A stretch of DNA of 64,000 bases from Aphrocallistes beatrix (Eukaryota; Porifera; Hexactinellida; Sceptrulophora; Aphrocallistidae): contig OY725502.1 of assembly GCA_963281255.1 (NCBI GenBank), forward strand, positions 558,001-622,000. Direction: 5' to 3'. Position 1 is the first letter of the stretch; each line of letters begins with the position of its first letter. Under the pieces are notes generated by a model that was given only the letters and a program-made list of their open reading frames with translations, searched no databases and had not been told where the DNA came from. Both the position numbers and the translations under genes were made by a program. Below, one piece after another: positions 18,481 to 31,200 of this stretch.

Positions 18481-19244
18481 AATCAAGATCGGTCCTTTAG
18501 GCTTGGAACATCTCAATTTGGTCACTTGACTGTCTTAGCCAACCGTAACTGTTACTTAGTGCTGGTGTAGTGACGTCATGCGTGTCTCGTTGTGATTCTG
18601 CATGTTTTATTTGTATTCACATGTAGAGTGTTCAGTGCGGTCCATAAAGCTTTAAATGCTACAAACCTAATCATTCTGTACTAACTGAGCTCATTGGGGG
18701 ATCAGGTCGAGCTATCTTTAATGGTGGCCTCTTTCTTAAAATTGATTGCAAGCAAATTATTCTGCAATAATTTTTTGTTGATCTTTCGAAGTATCAAGTC
18801 TTTTAATGCGATTTGCCTAATTCTTGTTCCCAAATTTTACTGTGTTTTATACATCCTTCATTTGACTTGAGGACGTTGGGGTCCGTTCTATTTATAGAAA
18901 ACACTCCATATTTTTTGGGTTCCCCCGCCCAGAATTCATGACTTAGCAAAATCCTTTGTCCATTGTTAAAAGACAGCAAATAAGCTTCTTATAGTGTGTA
19001 CAGCGAGAAAGAATCTTATATTATTAGTGCAGCTCCTAGTATAGGAGATGCCCAAATAAAATAGAGAACTTATACTACCGTGTTTTTAGTTTTAGTTTTT
19101 TAAAAATATCAGATGCCTCCAGGGCGAATCTGTGCACACGAAGTGTTCGCTAGCCGCGCTTGTGTATAATAATTAAGTTGGATTGATTTCCTAATGTATC
19201 AGCACCATAGCATGGTATGCTAGAGAGAGTATCCGGAGTTGGAA
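18481..19244. other. Spacer between RAE1 and AGBL5, with an inverted short repeat
   Basis: No gene is seen. About 18882-18955 holds an inverted copy of the short repeat described at 5634 (TTCTATTTATAG, then CCCCCGCC and ATGACTTA). The rest is AT-rich and unassigned. The AGBL5 start is preceded by an out-of-frame ATG at 19212. Confidence 0.4.
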
Positions 19245-22200
19245 ATGAGTGTATTCGGAGGAGAGGAGGTTACTGCTGAGAGGAGCTACGGTAAAATAAG
19301 GACAGTCTTCAGGGACGAAGTAGTATTCGACTCAAACTTTGATTCAGGGAATCTAGACAATGTGGTGGAGATTCCGAAATCTGAGTATGAGTACGAGTTC
19401 AATCTGTGGACAGCTCCAGATTGCGCTAGCACGAAATTCGAGAACTCGAATAGGTAAGCTTAATTTATGGAATTTTCTTGCGGGCAAATGTTCATTTGAA
19501 TGGAATGTATGCTTCTAGATCTTGGTTCTACTTTTCTGTGCGAGGAGGGTGTGTGGGAGGAAGAATGCTTCTGAATATTGTTAATATGAACATTCAGACG
19601 AAGCTGTACCAACAAGGAATGACCATCGTGTTCAAGCTGAGAGGAGGATGGGAGAGAATGAAGGACAGACCCAGTTACGAAGTGAGTGCAGTCTTGGATC
19701 AAATCGACTATCAGCCTCACCGAAATCAATTTCCTCTGTCGTCATATTTCCGATTTATATACATGCCACAACCTCTGCAAGGAAAAAAGCGGGACATAAG
19801 TAGTACTTTATCAGGACATTGAGCTATTTAGCGGGACTTAGTATATTTGTATTAGTCTTACACACTCAAAAGCGGGAAAATTTCATTTTTTGGAACGTTT
19901 TCGCGGGACATTTATTTCAACATATGTCCGAAAAAGCCTTCCAGCCCAAAACGGGACAGTTGGCAAGTATGTATTTAATTGATGGAGATGAGCTGGGTTA
20001 TTTATGTCCATTTTAGATGGGAGATTGGGGCATGAAGCTGTCCTTCATCCACGCGGTTCCCTCCCTCCCCAGGCTTGCAACCTTCTACGCATTCTGCTTC
20101 CCGCACTCATACACTGATTGCCAACGAAGATTGGAGCGAATCGAGAAAAACCTCTTCCAAAACGAACATCAAAACATCTACTACCACAGGTCTGTGATTA
20201 ACATGGTCTATGATGACATCCATTAATTCTGTGGTTATCTTTGTTGCAGGGAACTATTGACGGAGTCGTTAGATGGACGTAGAGTCGATCTCATCACGGT
20301 GTCCAGTGCCAACGGAATCACTCAGGAATGTGAACCTCGGCTTGAAAGTCTTTTTCCCTCAGAAGAACCAAGAGCTAGGATCTTTAAACGGAAAAAGGTG
20401 CGAAGTGATATTTACTGTGCATAATACATCAGGAATGTGTGTTATCGTTAGGATCTAGCACATTTTGTAAAGACTGATGTAGTGTAACTTAACATGTTAT
20501 GAACGGCCATACTTAATATTGTCTGTTGAAGTAAATTTTGAATATTATTTGAAGAATTAAATCTGTGTGTGTAGGTATTCGTACTGAGTGCTAGGGTACA
20601 CCCCGGGGAGGTCCCAGGGAGTCACATCTTCAACGGATTCTTAGACTTCATCCTCCACCCAGAGGATCTCCGAGCACAGAAACTTCGGGACAAATTCGTA
20701 TTTAAGTTTGTGCCCATGTTGAACCCGGATGGAGTGGCAAGAGGTATTCTCTAGCAAAGACCATTATCCTACCCAGTGGCTAGCCTCACCATTTCCTAGC
20801 TAAATACTGTATCTTAAAACCCATCAATGTACTATGGATTTTGCTAACTCATTTCTGATTAAGTCATTTTAGGCGGGGAAACCTTAGAAATACGGGGTCC
20901 AAGCTATAAATAGAATGGACCCCGTGTCATTGGCGCCTTAATAATGATCGTATGGGGAAGCGAACGGAAATTTAAGGTTGATTATTCCAGATAACCCCAA
21001 TCATGAACTCTCCCGTAACCATAGTGTAAGGACTCAGGTTGAGTTTTGTACGTAGTTGATCATGGCTGTTTTCAGGTCACTACAGAACTGACTCAAGAGG
21101 CGCGAATCTGAATAGATACTACTTAGATCCAGACCCGACCCTCCAGCCTTCCATCTTCGCACTGCGGAGTGTGATACTGCACCACCATAGGAGAGGGGTG
21201 CTAGGGGAGGGGCAAGGCACCCACTTCAACTCAGAAACACGGAGGTGCGATAGGAATGTCTAAATCGATGTGTAGAAACTAAATATTGTGTTCACAGATG
21301 TCAGTAACAAATGTGCATTAATATTTGTAAGAAGACTAGGAATGGAATTAATACGTATAATCCAACAGAGAAAGGTCTGCGGTACATTTCAAATTGGATA
21401 CAGAGGCAGAGCCTGGAGACCAGAGTCCGATAGCGGCCCAGGAAGGAAGCGGGATCGCAGTCTTCGTGGATCTCCACGCACACGCTGCGAAACGCGGCTG
21501 CTTCATATACGGGAACCACTTCGATGACGTCACAGTCCAGACTGAGAATATGCTCTATCCCAAACTGGTTTCTCTGAACTCGCCGCACTTCGACTTCGGC
21601 TACTGCGTCTTCAGCGAGAAGAACATGTTCTGGAAGGACAAGAGGGATGGGCTGTCCAAGGAAGGCAGCGGGAGAGTCGGGATTTATAAAGCGACCGGGA
21701 TCATACGGAGGTAGGCTCCAAAGGGTCTTCCTTACTTTTCTGATTTACTTCACTAGACAAGAACGCATGGTACAGAGAGCTAATGTTCGAGATAGCTTTT
21801 GATTGTGTATTTGCATAGTTACACTCTGGAATGCAACTACAACACGGGGAGACTGTGCAACAGCGTAGCTCCAGCAGATCCTCCCGGCAGAGCCACTCCT
21901 CCCAACGCACACCAGCACAACTACCCACCTAAGTTCACGGTCCCGTTACTGGAAGAGGCAAGTCATACCCGCATAGAAACTGTGTTATTTACGTGCCGAG
22001 CAAAATTAACAATTCTCCATGTTAATTTATGTGCAGACGTATCATAAAATTTCGTCAGAGAATTTAGCATAGTTAAGATCAGGACACACAGTATGCTGTA
22101 TGGTACTTTGACTAATAATGTACTAGTAATGTGCTACCGCATGAGAACAGAGAATGAGACACTTAAGGTGAAGTTCTCCATTTGCAGCATTCACCCCAAA

Positions 22201-24501
22201 CCCCAACCGTAGGATTTTTCTAATTTCCAACGAATTAAGACACAATCAACTCTCAGTACATCCAAATGCAACAAGTTCCACTCACGATCACTACTCGTGT
22301 CATTAACTGGTTGTACGTATCTCGGCTGTCATTGTGTTCATCACAGCTTGGGAAGTCTCTGTCAATCTCAGCGCTAGACCTCTACGAGTGCAATCCATGG
22401 TCCCGTGTGAAGAAGAGTCCGTATGGGAGCCTGTACGGCGTCAGATTGGCGCTAAGCGAGCAGATCTCGAACTCCAGAGCTGCCAGGGATCTCTCCAGCA
22501 GTGGCAGGAGCAGTGGCAGGCAGAGGAGCAGGAACAAGTGAGTGGAATGTTCAGAACTAATTTGATTATGAAATACAGCTGGGTTTTTCTTGGGATTTGA
22601 TCTCTGTAACAATCGTTGAGCATTCAAATTTTTGTTGAGAATTTGGGACAATTCGATATATTATCGTGTTTGTTAAATACTTCTGCTTCATTAATTTCAG
22701 TTTTTCCCGGGAAAATGTTTCAATACTGTTCAGCTTAAGAGTATAGTGTATTGTGAAAGGTGATTTCACACCTACATTCTCCTCTACAAGATGAACAATA
22801 TTAAATTTTCAATAGTTTTTGAAAAATTTTCTAATTTTTCTTATATAGATTGTTTGGTAGATTGTATTAATTTATTAGCTGCTTAGTATCACCAATTCAT
22901 TTTTGGGATTTATTATCTAACGGTCCGATAATACTAAACCTATGGAGGGATTTTTGAGTTTTTTTTGCCGATAGAAATCAAATCTGGCAGATAATGCAAA
23001 TTGATGGGGTTTAAAGTAACCCTTAATTTTGAACCGAAAATTAAAGGAAATTCCATTCCTCAGTCTTGTAGCGAGGCCAGGGAGTGGGTTGATGGGAGAG
23101 GGCGAGGAGGTAGGACAATCTCTCTTAACCCCAAACAACACATCCCTACCTTCCAGAAGCAATATGAACAGAACTAATGGCCCCCACCAGTCCTACATTC
23201 CTACACCCAGTTCTGTTACTAGGCAGACGGACAGTGTTAGGAGTACTAGGAGGTTCTTGGTTGGTGAGTTTACACTTAATTATCCTTGCCATGACAATCT
23301 AACCACAAAACATGCACTCGAAAGTCTGATTTAATCTCTTCGAGTATTTCTCAAAACTGTATCGATCATTAATTAATGAATACCGTGAAAAGGTGAAATG
23401 ATAATTCGATCAAATATCTGTTATCAATCTTAAATTGTTAGTACAAATTCTCTAAGAAATATTGTGTCTAGTAATCCAATACATTCACTTTCTATCTTTC
23501 TAATAAACATAACCAATTTATTGGCGTAATACTCGTACGTAATTCTCAGTTTGGTTAACCAATTCAGAGACAGAGCATTTACAGAGACAATTCTTAATAG
23601 AATACAATCGCAACGCAGTTTATTGCTAACGTAAGGCTAGTAATACTTACTTAATAGTAATCCCTCCAGGAGATATCTCTAAATCTTCTCTTATGATCTC
23701 GAAGAGCCCTCTCTCATCCTCAGTGCCAGAGAAATGTGTCTCTCCTCAGAAAGGCAACCCAACCACTTACAAACAGTTCGCGATTCGCAGTTTGAAAGAC
23801 TCAGAGAGTGATTACCTCATTCCTGAAGAAGCTCGCGTTGCTAGCAAAGGGCTAGTCGGTAGGAAGGAGAGAACTCCTCAGTCTAGAGGAGCTCCTGCGA
23901 ACTCTCCCAGCTTGCACACCCTGAGTAAGTTCACGGACGGTTTAACTAGTCTCATCATAATAATGGCTATGAATACATACTGAAACTTCGCTATGATATA
24001 TCAGGACATGTCATTTTAACCGCCGTAGAATGCCCACTGGGGACACAGTGTCCCCGATATCGCGGATGTCTCCCAGCCATTTTCTATGGCACTGAAGCCA
24101 TAAGAGTGCGAAGCCATATAATTGCTGGGAATTCTACAGTTAAATTTGCTACACAAGAGTGGTTATCCGAATAAATCTATTCAAAACAAGGAAGAATCTC
24201 GAAATAATATTTCACCTAACTTCACCTTGCATTTTAGGATTTAACTATTCATGTTCTGTGTTTAGAGAACTCGCTGCCTGACATGGTCCTATCTCCTCCC
24301 AGAACAACCTCACTGGTGATGGGACTCGATCTAGCCACTCTCTTCCCTGTCGACAATTGCGCGCCTGAAACCCCTCCTGGGTACCTGTCCGCTTCTCCAG
24401 TCAAGAGTAGAGCCACTCCTAACGGCTACTGCATGCGGAGGGGAGAACTCATCCTCAGGGATAGGAAGAAGGTTGGTTGGTTTAGAACACACAAGCCATG
24501 A
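19245..24501 (+). CDS. AGBL5: Cytosolic carboxypeptidase-like protein 5 (AGBL5/CCP5)
   Basis: M14-family metallocarboxypeptidase; CCP5 removes the branch-point glutamate from polyglutamylated tubulin. Twelve exons: 19245-19453, 19519-19681, 20017-20189, 20250-20397, 20575-20743, 21076-21244, about 21369-21710, 21819-21957, 22347-22537, 23064-23263, 23670-23924 and 24266-24501; about 797 residues. The N-terminal CCP domain has [11 protein letters not shown] and [10 protein letters not shown]. Zinc ligands come from VHPGEVPGS (His, Glu) and [11 protein letters not shown] (His); the catalytic Glu is in [10 protein letters not shown]; substrate-binding residues are in [12 protein letters not shown] and DSRGANLNR. 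The C-terminal third is Ser/Pro-rich and poorly conserved. Intron 8 opens with GC (GAAGAG/GCAAGT). The exon 7 acceptor could be 21369 or 21375. The last exon either ends at the TGA at 24499-24501 or splices on into the assembly gap, so the extreme C-terminus is uncertain. Confidence 0.92.
19758..19974. repeat. MITE-like repeat, family A, copy 3
   Basis: Lies in AGBL5 intron 2. Ends ATACATGCCA and TTGGCAAGTATGTAT are inverted; inside are repeated GCGGGAC motifs. More diverged than the copies at 11850 and 35410. Confidence 0.55.
20861..20930 (+). repeat. Short dispersed repeat with TATAAATAGA core
   Basis: TAAGTCATTTTAGGCGGGGAA followed by CTATAAATAGAATGGACC, in AGBL5 intron 5; same order as the copy at 5634. 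Flanking ACGGGGTCC and GGACCCCGT are inverted, so the core can form a stem. Confidence 0.45.
24014..24147. repeat. Small MITE in AGBL5 intron 11
   Basis: Imperfect inverted ends TTTTAACCGCCGTAGAATGCC and GGGAATTCTACAGTTAAAT, about 130 bp, with an internal stem GGGGACACAGTGTCCCC. Non-coding. Confidence 0.5.
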
Positions 24502-24577
24502 ACACATTCCATTCTACTACTAACGTTACCAATGTTTGTGCAATTGAGTCACTATAATACGGAGTTGATGGATAAAA

Positions 24578-24777
24578 NNNNNNNNNNNNNNNNNNNNNNN
24601 NNNNNNNNNNNNNNNNNNNNNNNNNNNNNNNNNNNNNNNNNNNNNNNNNNNNNNNNNNNNNNNNNNNNNNNNNNNNNNNNNNNNNNNNNNNNNNNNNNNN
24701 NNNNNNNNNNNNNNNNNNNNNNNNNNNNNNNNNNNNNNNNNNNNNNNNNNNNNNNNNNNNNNNNNNNNNNNNNNNNN
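24578..24777. other. Assembly gap (200 N)
   Basis: A run of 200 N, probably of nominal length. It separates the 3' end of AGBL5 (+) from the 3' end of the Tks-like gene (-). The flanks on either side (24502-24577 and 24778-25215) hold no gene that I can recognise. Confidence 0.95.
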
Positions 24778-25215
24778 TATGTCCAGTTTTAAGGTTACTT
24801 GTATTGAAATTGAGTTTTAAAGCGTCTTGGAGTTATAAATTCTCGAATAAAATCGTATACCGAGATTCACATCCTCTGTCACAACTCAATTTCTGGAGTC
24901 AGTATCTAGTGAGTAGTTTCGCAGGTGAGCTGAGGTACGCCATTTCAGAAGTGTGCCGTAAACAAAGTCAATGCATAAATAATACAGTTCCATTGTACAT
25001 GTGATTCTGCCTGAGAGGAAATCCATTGTTTGAAGCTCAGTATTTTTCATAATCAATCAACTTGCTTTAAGAGCAAAAATCTGAAACATTGCAACCTCCA
25101 ACGATTCAGGCTAACTCTCTTATGGATTCGCTGTGTCAAGTGCCAATATAAAAGATAAATTTACACACACAAACGTGGAAAATCCTCACAATTAAAATAA
25201 TACACCTTCCTCCTA

Positions 25216-28200
25216 CTAGCTCTGACCAATCAGCTCTGTTGGCGCCCACCCCTCTTCTCTCCCAATCTTAACCCAAGTCCACCCGCTACCATTGTCCTTT
25301 TCCAACACTTCTATCCGGTCTCCCCTCCTGAAACTCAGACTTGCATCGTAGTCCGCTTGATAGTTTTCTAGAGCTACCAGCGTCCCTCCGTTCGACTTAG
25401 GAGCCGCTGGGGCCGTTCGTTTGCCTGTCGCCTCTTCTGATCGGACCATTTCCTCCGACACCCAGCCTTCATCATTCCTGATACGCATCCACCACCACCC
25501 TGTGTCCCCCTTCTCCACCATCTCCGCCCTCTCGCCACATCTGAAACTCAAGCACCCCTCATCACGAGCTCTGTAATCCCTGGTCGTCACATAGGAGTTC
25601 CTGCCCCCGTTAGGCCTAGGCTTTTCCGCCGGTTTGGACGGGCGCACAGGCATCGAAGGCTTTTCTGGATTTCTGGCGGGGAGGGCGGGTTTCGGCTGTC
25701 CCATGTTCTGGCTCACGGGTCTGCTGGGACGTGTCGGTTTCTCCGGACCTTCCGGCACATTAGGGAGCTGTTTCCGCTTAGCTAACACGCCGGAGAGCTG
25801 ACTCTGTACACTCTCGTCCCTCTCGGAGCTAGGCTTGGGGGAGGCCTGCTGGGTCGGAGAGGGTTTGGGCGTATTCGTCTCAATGAGGCTGGGTCTAGGC
25901 CGCGTTGGCAGTGCGGGCTTGTCCAAGTCTGAATCGCCGATCTTAACTTTCGCATAAGACGGTTTTCCAGGCGCGACCGGTTTATTAGGCGCCTTGGATT
26001 CCTCCTTCAGAGACACGAGTTTGTTCGCGCCCCCCAGGGGTTTATTCGGAATCGTAGGAATCGAGAGCTTACTCGGACTTCTAGCAGGCAAGACCGGTTT
26101 ATCTACCAGAGCCGGCTTGTTAACTGAAACCGGTTTATCTACTAGAGCCGGCTTGTTAACTGAAACCGGTTTATCTACCAGAGCCGGCTTGTTAACTGAA
26201 ACCGGTTTATCTACTAGAGCCGGCTTGTTAACTGAAACCGGTTTATCTACTAGAGCCGGCTTGTTAACTGAAACCGGTTTCAGTTGAAGTTTATTCTCCA
26301 AACTGAACGCATTAGGTTTATTGCTCGTGCTCTCTTGATTCTGGTTCGTCAGGTGAGAAGTTACCCTATTGGACGGTTGCGCAGGAGATTTGCTTTTTAT
26401 AGGAGGCACAGGGGCTGGTCTTGGAGGTTTCACCGCCTCGCCTTCAACCACCAGGTCCTCGGGTGCCCATCCCTCCTGCCCCCTATCGTTCTTCAGGTAC
26501 CACCACCCGGTCTCGCTCTTCTCAACAATTTCGAATACTTCTCCCGCCCTGAAAGCCAGGGTGTCCTGCGTCTGTCCTTTGAAAGCTTCTTTAGAAGTGC
26601 ACCGTTTCGGTTTGAGTCCCAGGAGATTGCTCCTCAGAGCCATTGTCACAGGGCTAGGCTCCCCGGAGTACCGCTGGGTCTTGCTCTTCTCCAGATAGGT
26701 GGACGGGACCCAGCCGACCTTCCCTCGAAGGCTGGCCCACCACCAGCCGGTATCGTGCTTCTCTACAACCTAGGTAGTTTGGGTTAACCGCGTATCCTGA
26801 TTGGCTGATAAAATAACGAAATTAAGCGGGCTCATCGCCTATAGAACTACCTCGAGGATATCTCCTTCCTTAAACGAGAGTCCGTCTGCCCCTTCACTCT
26901 CAAATTCTCCGAGCGCAACGAACTCGTCAATGTTGTGCTCTGGGATGCGTTTATCCAGAGGGAGTTTGCTGCAGAATTTACGCATATATAATGACCAATT
27001 CAGTTCAACTCAAAAATTCGTGTCTGGTTTTATATTAAGACTCACGTTTCCTTTCGTTTGCGCATGGAGGTTTGCCTGATTGACTCCCTCCGCGGAATGA
27101 AATTAGCGGTCACAGCAGTCCCTAGAGCAGACGGCGTCTTGGGAACTGTTACGCTGCTATCTTCATTTAAGTCAGAGTTGTATTTTGTAGATTCTGAAAA
27201 GATTAATAATGTTTATAATCTACGTACCGTAAACTGAGGCGACTTTGGCCCTAGGAGGTGGCTTTGTCCCACAATAGCAATTTAAATAAAATATACTCAA
27301 ACTTAGAAATATTGCGGTTTAAATACCTTTGGATATATTGAGAGTTTCATTCAACATATTAGCAATGTGATTACATTGATTCATAAGTTTGAGTATATTT
27401 TATTAAAATTGCTATTGTGGGACAAAGTCACCTCTTAGGGACAAAGTCGCCCCAGTTTACGGTATTAAGCAGCTTTTGTACGAATCAATTCATTACGTAC
27501 AGCAACAAATACAAAAGTTTCTGAGTATGTTTTACAAATTAAATACAAAGATTCTTACTCCAGTTGCGAGGAGAGTTCACCTCGGCAAGATTGAGGCTGG
27601 CACTGGTGGGAAGTGTGGTGTGATTCCTCTTCTCCCTCGGCAAACTCCTGCCTACAACCTTGTTAAATCAGGCCACAACTAATGGAAGACAGTTCAAATT
27701 GTAGTTTTTTAATGGTTACGTATTGGCCTAAATTAAAAAATATTGTTCAAGTCGTAATAAATGAGAGTCGAGACTAGCATTTAGTATTTTTTGGCACCCC
27801 CTCCCCTCTATCAACATTTCGAAACTCTGTAGTACTTCCTTGCCATTCAACTTTCCAATAATCTGCAAAACCATTACGCGATCTAGTCGTCATCTAAAAC
27901 TGGGAATAATTTGGGTGCATAATTTCAGAAAGTTCAGGAGAACCGTAACTGCAAAGCACAATCATTACGAGTGACATGTGACCTGATTTGGAGATGTCCT
28001 GCGTGTTCGGCTCCAGATAAGCGGCAGGAATGAGTCCCTCCTTCCCTTGGTACCTGCACGTCCACCAGCCGTCGTAGTTCTTCTGCAGTACCAGCACGAT
28101 CACTCCCCGCTCAAACCCCAGCTCGTCTGCATTCTGCGCCAGGTACGAGTTGTTAGTTATGAACTCCTCTTCCTCGCCTAATAAGCACTGGCATTGGAAC

Positions 28201-31200
28201 ACAGTCGACTCCGCTTAATAGGGTCACATCGGTCTGAGGACATTTTGCCCCGATTAAGCGGAGGACCCTATTAACCGAAAAATATTTGATATCAGCTTCT
28301 ATGTGTGAGAGCTATTCCGATCCTGCCAAAAGTGGCCCGATTAAGCGGTCGACCCGATTAAACAGTGACCCTATTAAGCGGACTTAACTGTACTTCTCTT
28401 TTCTACGTTATATCAAACGCCAAGCACATTAAACGAATTAATAAATAATTTACTGGTTGAATGCCACACAATAAACTTTATTTAGATTTATGCAATTATA
28501 AATGCTTAATTAATATTAAGAACTTTGTATTAATTTGCTTATAAAACCGAGAGTCATTGTTCAATACAACATACGTACTACTGCACTAATAAAGCATTCT
28601 AATGCAACCAAGTTTTCTAACTAGAACTGTGCATTGTGATATGTTGACTAAATCTGACTACAGTCAATTTGCTCTTAGCTTCTACCACATCTCTGATATT
28701 CGAATCGTACAGGTATAGTTCAACAATCGCCGTCCGTAAGTTGGAACGACACAGTTCTTAGGGAGTGAACGTAACCAATTAATTAAATTTAGATTCAACC
28801 CCGGAACATCTGAAATTATCAGTATTGACGATTCGAATTTATCTGTCATTTATTATCTACATAGTGAATAGACGCAATACTAGATTTATAACTAGAAGGG
28901 ACATATGTTTTAAAACCTAAAATCTACAAATAGTAATCTATCCAGAGTCACAACCAGCCCTGCCTTTATTCTCGATTTTGGTACAATTTTTTACACTTTT
29001 ACTAAAAATGAAATATTGGCGTACATACATGCAAAAAGACTATATTTAACTAATTCAGAGCTCGTATCGATTGGTTAGGAGCTAAATATCTGGGCTGGTT
29101 TGCCCTCTGGCCCCCCGGGCCGGTAAGTTAGAAGCAGACGGCATCTTACTTCCTGGCAACCGGTTCCTAGGTGAGTAAGTGACCAGCTAGACGGGTTGGT
29201 GGTAGTTACCTGTAGATCTTACATTCGCTGTAGAAGCAGGTAGGTTCCAACTCGGAGTCGGTAAGTCCTGGTAAGTGAAAAGAGGCTACAAATACAATAG
29301 TTCGATGACGCAATACCTTCCTCCCAATCTCCTCGTGCTATTCCAAGCACGGGAATCGATCCACTACCTCCCTCCCACCGACAAACTTCCGGAAGAGAAG
29401 GCAGAGTGTAAGTATGCAGGCGTGTCTCAGTACGTCAAGTTCTTCGAGAGCAAAGGGGCCCCCGCCTCTATGTCGTACATGGAATCCAAAGAGGAACGCA
29501 AGGATCGGAGGCAGAAGGAGAAAATCGACAGGAACAAGCGAGATCTGGAGCGTAAGTTAGACAAGTGGGAGCCGCACTCTGACCCCAATACCACCGGCGA
29601 CCCGTACAAGACCCTCTTCGTCGCCCGGCTCAGCTTCGAAGTGACCGAGTCGAAGCTGCGTCGCGAGTTTGAGATGTACGGCGCGATCAGGAAGGTGTCC
29701 ATGGTCTCGGACTACCAGGGCAAGTTCCGCGGGTACGCCTTCATCGAGTTCGAGCACCAGCGCGAAATGTGGGACGCGTACAAACACGCGGACGGGAAGA
29801 AGATCTACCAGAAGCGAGTGCTGGTGGATGTGGAGCGGGGGAGGACGAGCGAGGAGTGGCTGCCCCGCAGGCTAGGGGGCGGGATGGGGGGCACAAGGAG
29901 GGGAGCCCCGGACCTCTGTAGCAAGTACTCCGGCCGAGAGGACGAGCGGAACGCGTACCTGGGTGGGGATGATAAGAAGAGGAGATTATCTCCCCCCAAG
30001 GAGAGGGGCAGCCAAAGATACAGGAGTAGGAGTCGCAGTAAGGAGAGGGAGAGGGATAGAGACAGAGATAGAGATAAGGACAGGGATAAGGACAGGGAGA
30101 GAGATAGAGATAGGAAGAGGTGAGCTAATGATATCATATTAAGCTTAGAGCCTATAAATGTCTTGTGAACTTGAAACGTACATCCTTGAATTTGATGGTT
30201 CAATTATTTTCTCATACTTTAGATCACATTCGAGAGAACGTAAACGAGAGAAGCGAGACCGTAGCAGAGAGAGAGAAAAGAAAAAGGACAAGGATCGAGA
30301 TCGGGACAGAGAGAGGGAAAGGGACCGAGATAGAGACAGGAGAAGAGACAGAGACAAGAGTCCCCGACAGAAGTACGGAGTTAGCGATGGCTTCATTCAA
30401 GCTGGGATGGATCTCTGACTAGAACTCAATCTTGTATTTTATTCCATCCTAATTGGTTGTTAAGAACTAGAGTGCAGAATTGTATTTGCAGTTACATGAA
30501 TTCAGACTTCATTAATATTCTCTGAACCGTAATTCTTTTTAGGGAATTATCCAATGCAATTCCTCGATACAATGTAATAAGAATGCTATAACCAAATCCT
30601 GATTAAATCTATGGAATCTATGCCAAACTTCTAGCTAATCCGTTTGCAATAAAATGGAATTTGTCTAGGAATTTAGGACATTAACTGTTACCTGATAAAA
30701 GAGTTACACAATTAGAACTGTCATCCTCCACATGAAATCACTCATTATCTGGCATATCGTGTGGAATGCAGTTGTTGGCTGTAATCAGGGCTGCTAAAAT
30801 GGCGCCCAGGGCGAGTTCAACATTCCGGCGCCCTTACGAACGAAATCCTAATGATTTACCAAAAATATACATTCAAAGCTAAATGAATTGAATCCTAACG
30901 TTTATGTCTCAGTTACATGAATTTTCTTTGCATACTTTCGTCTTGGAGAATTACAATATAGCGTTTGATAAATCAAGCGATTAGTAGAGTTTTCAATTGA
31001 TAAGTTATAACCACTAATACAGGAGCTACAGCTACTTAGTACATCGTATGAGGAGGTGCTCATATTGTACTAGCTGTAATAACCAAACCTGGTTGGGCTT
31101 AAGCACCCCCCATGGAGTGGTACCCCGGGTGGTCGCCCTACTCGCCCCCCTTAAGACCCCCCTGGCTGTAACAGTAATACCTGGATGCTACTCACCAATC

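Noticed and set aside
29805-30396. Minus-strand ORFs rich in Ser-Leu
   Set aside because: They are the antisense of the RD/RE dipeptide tail of U1-70K.
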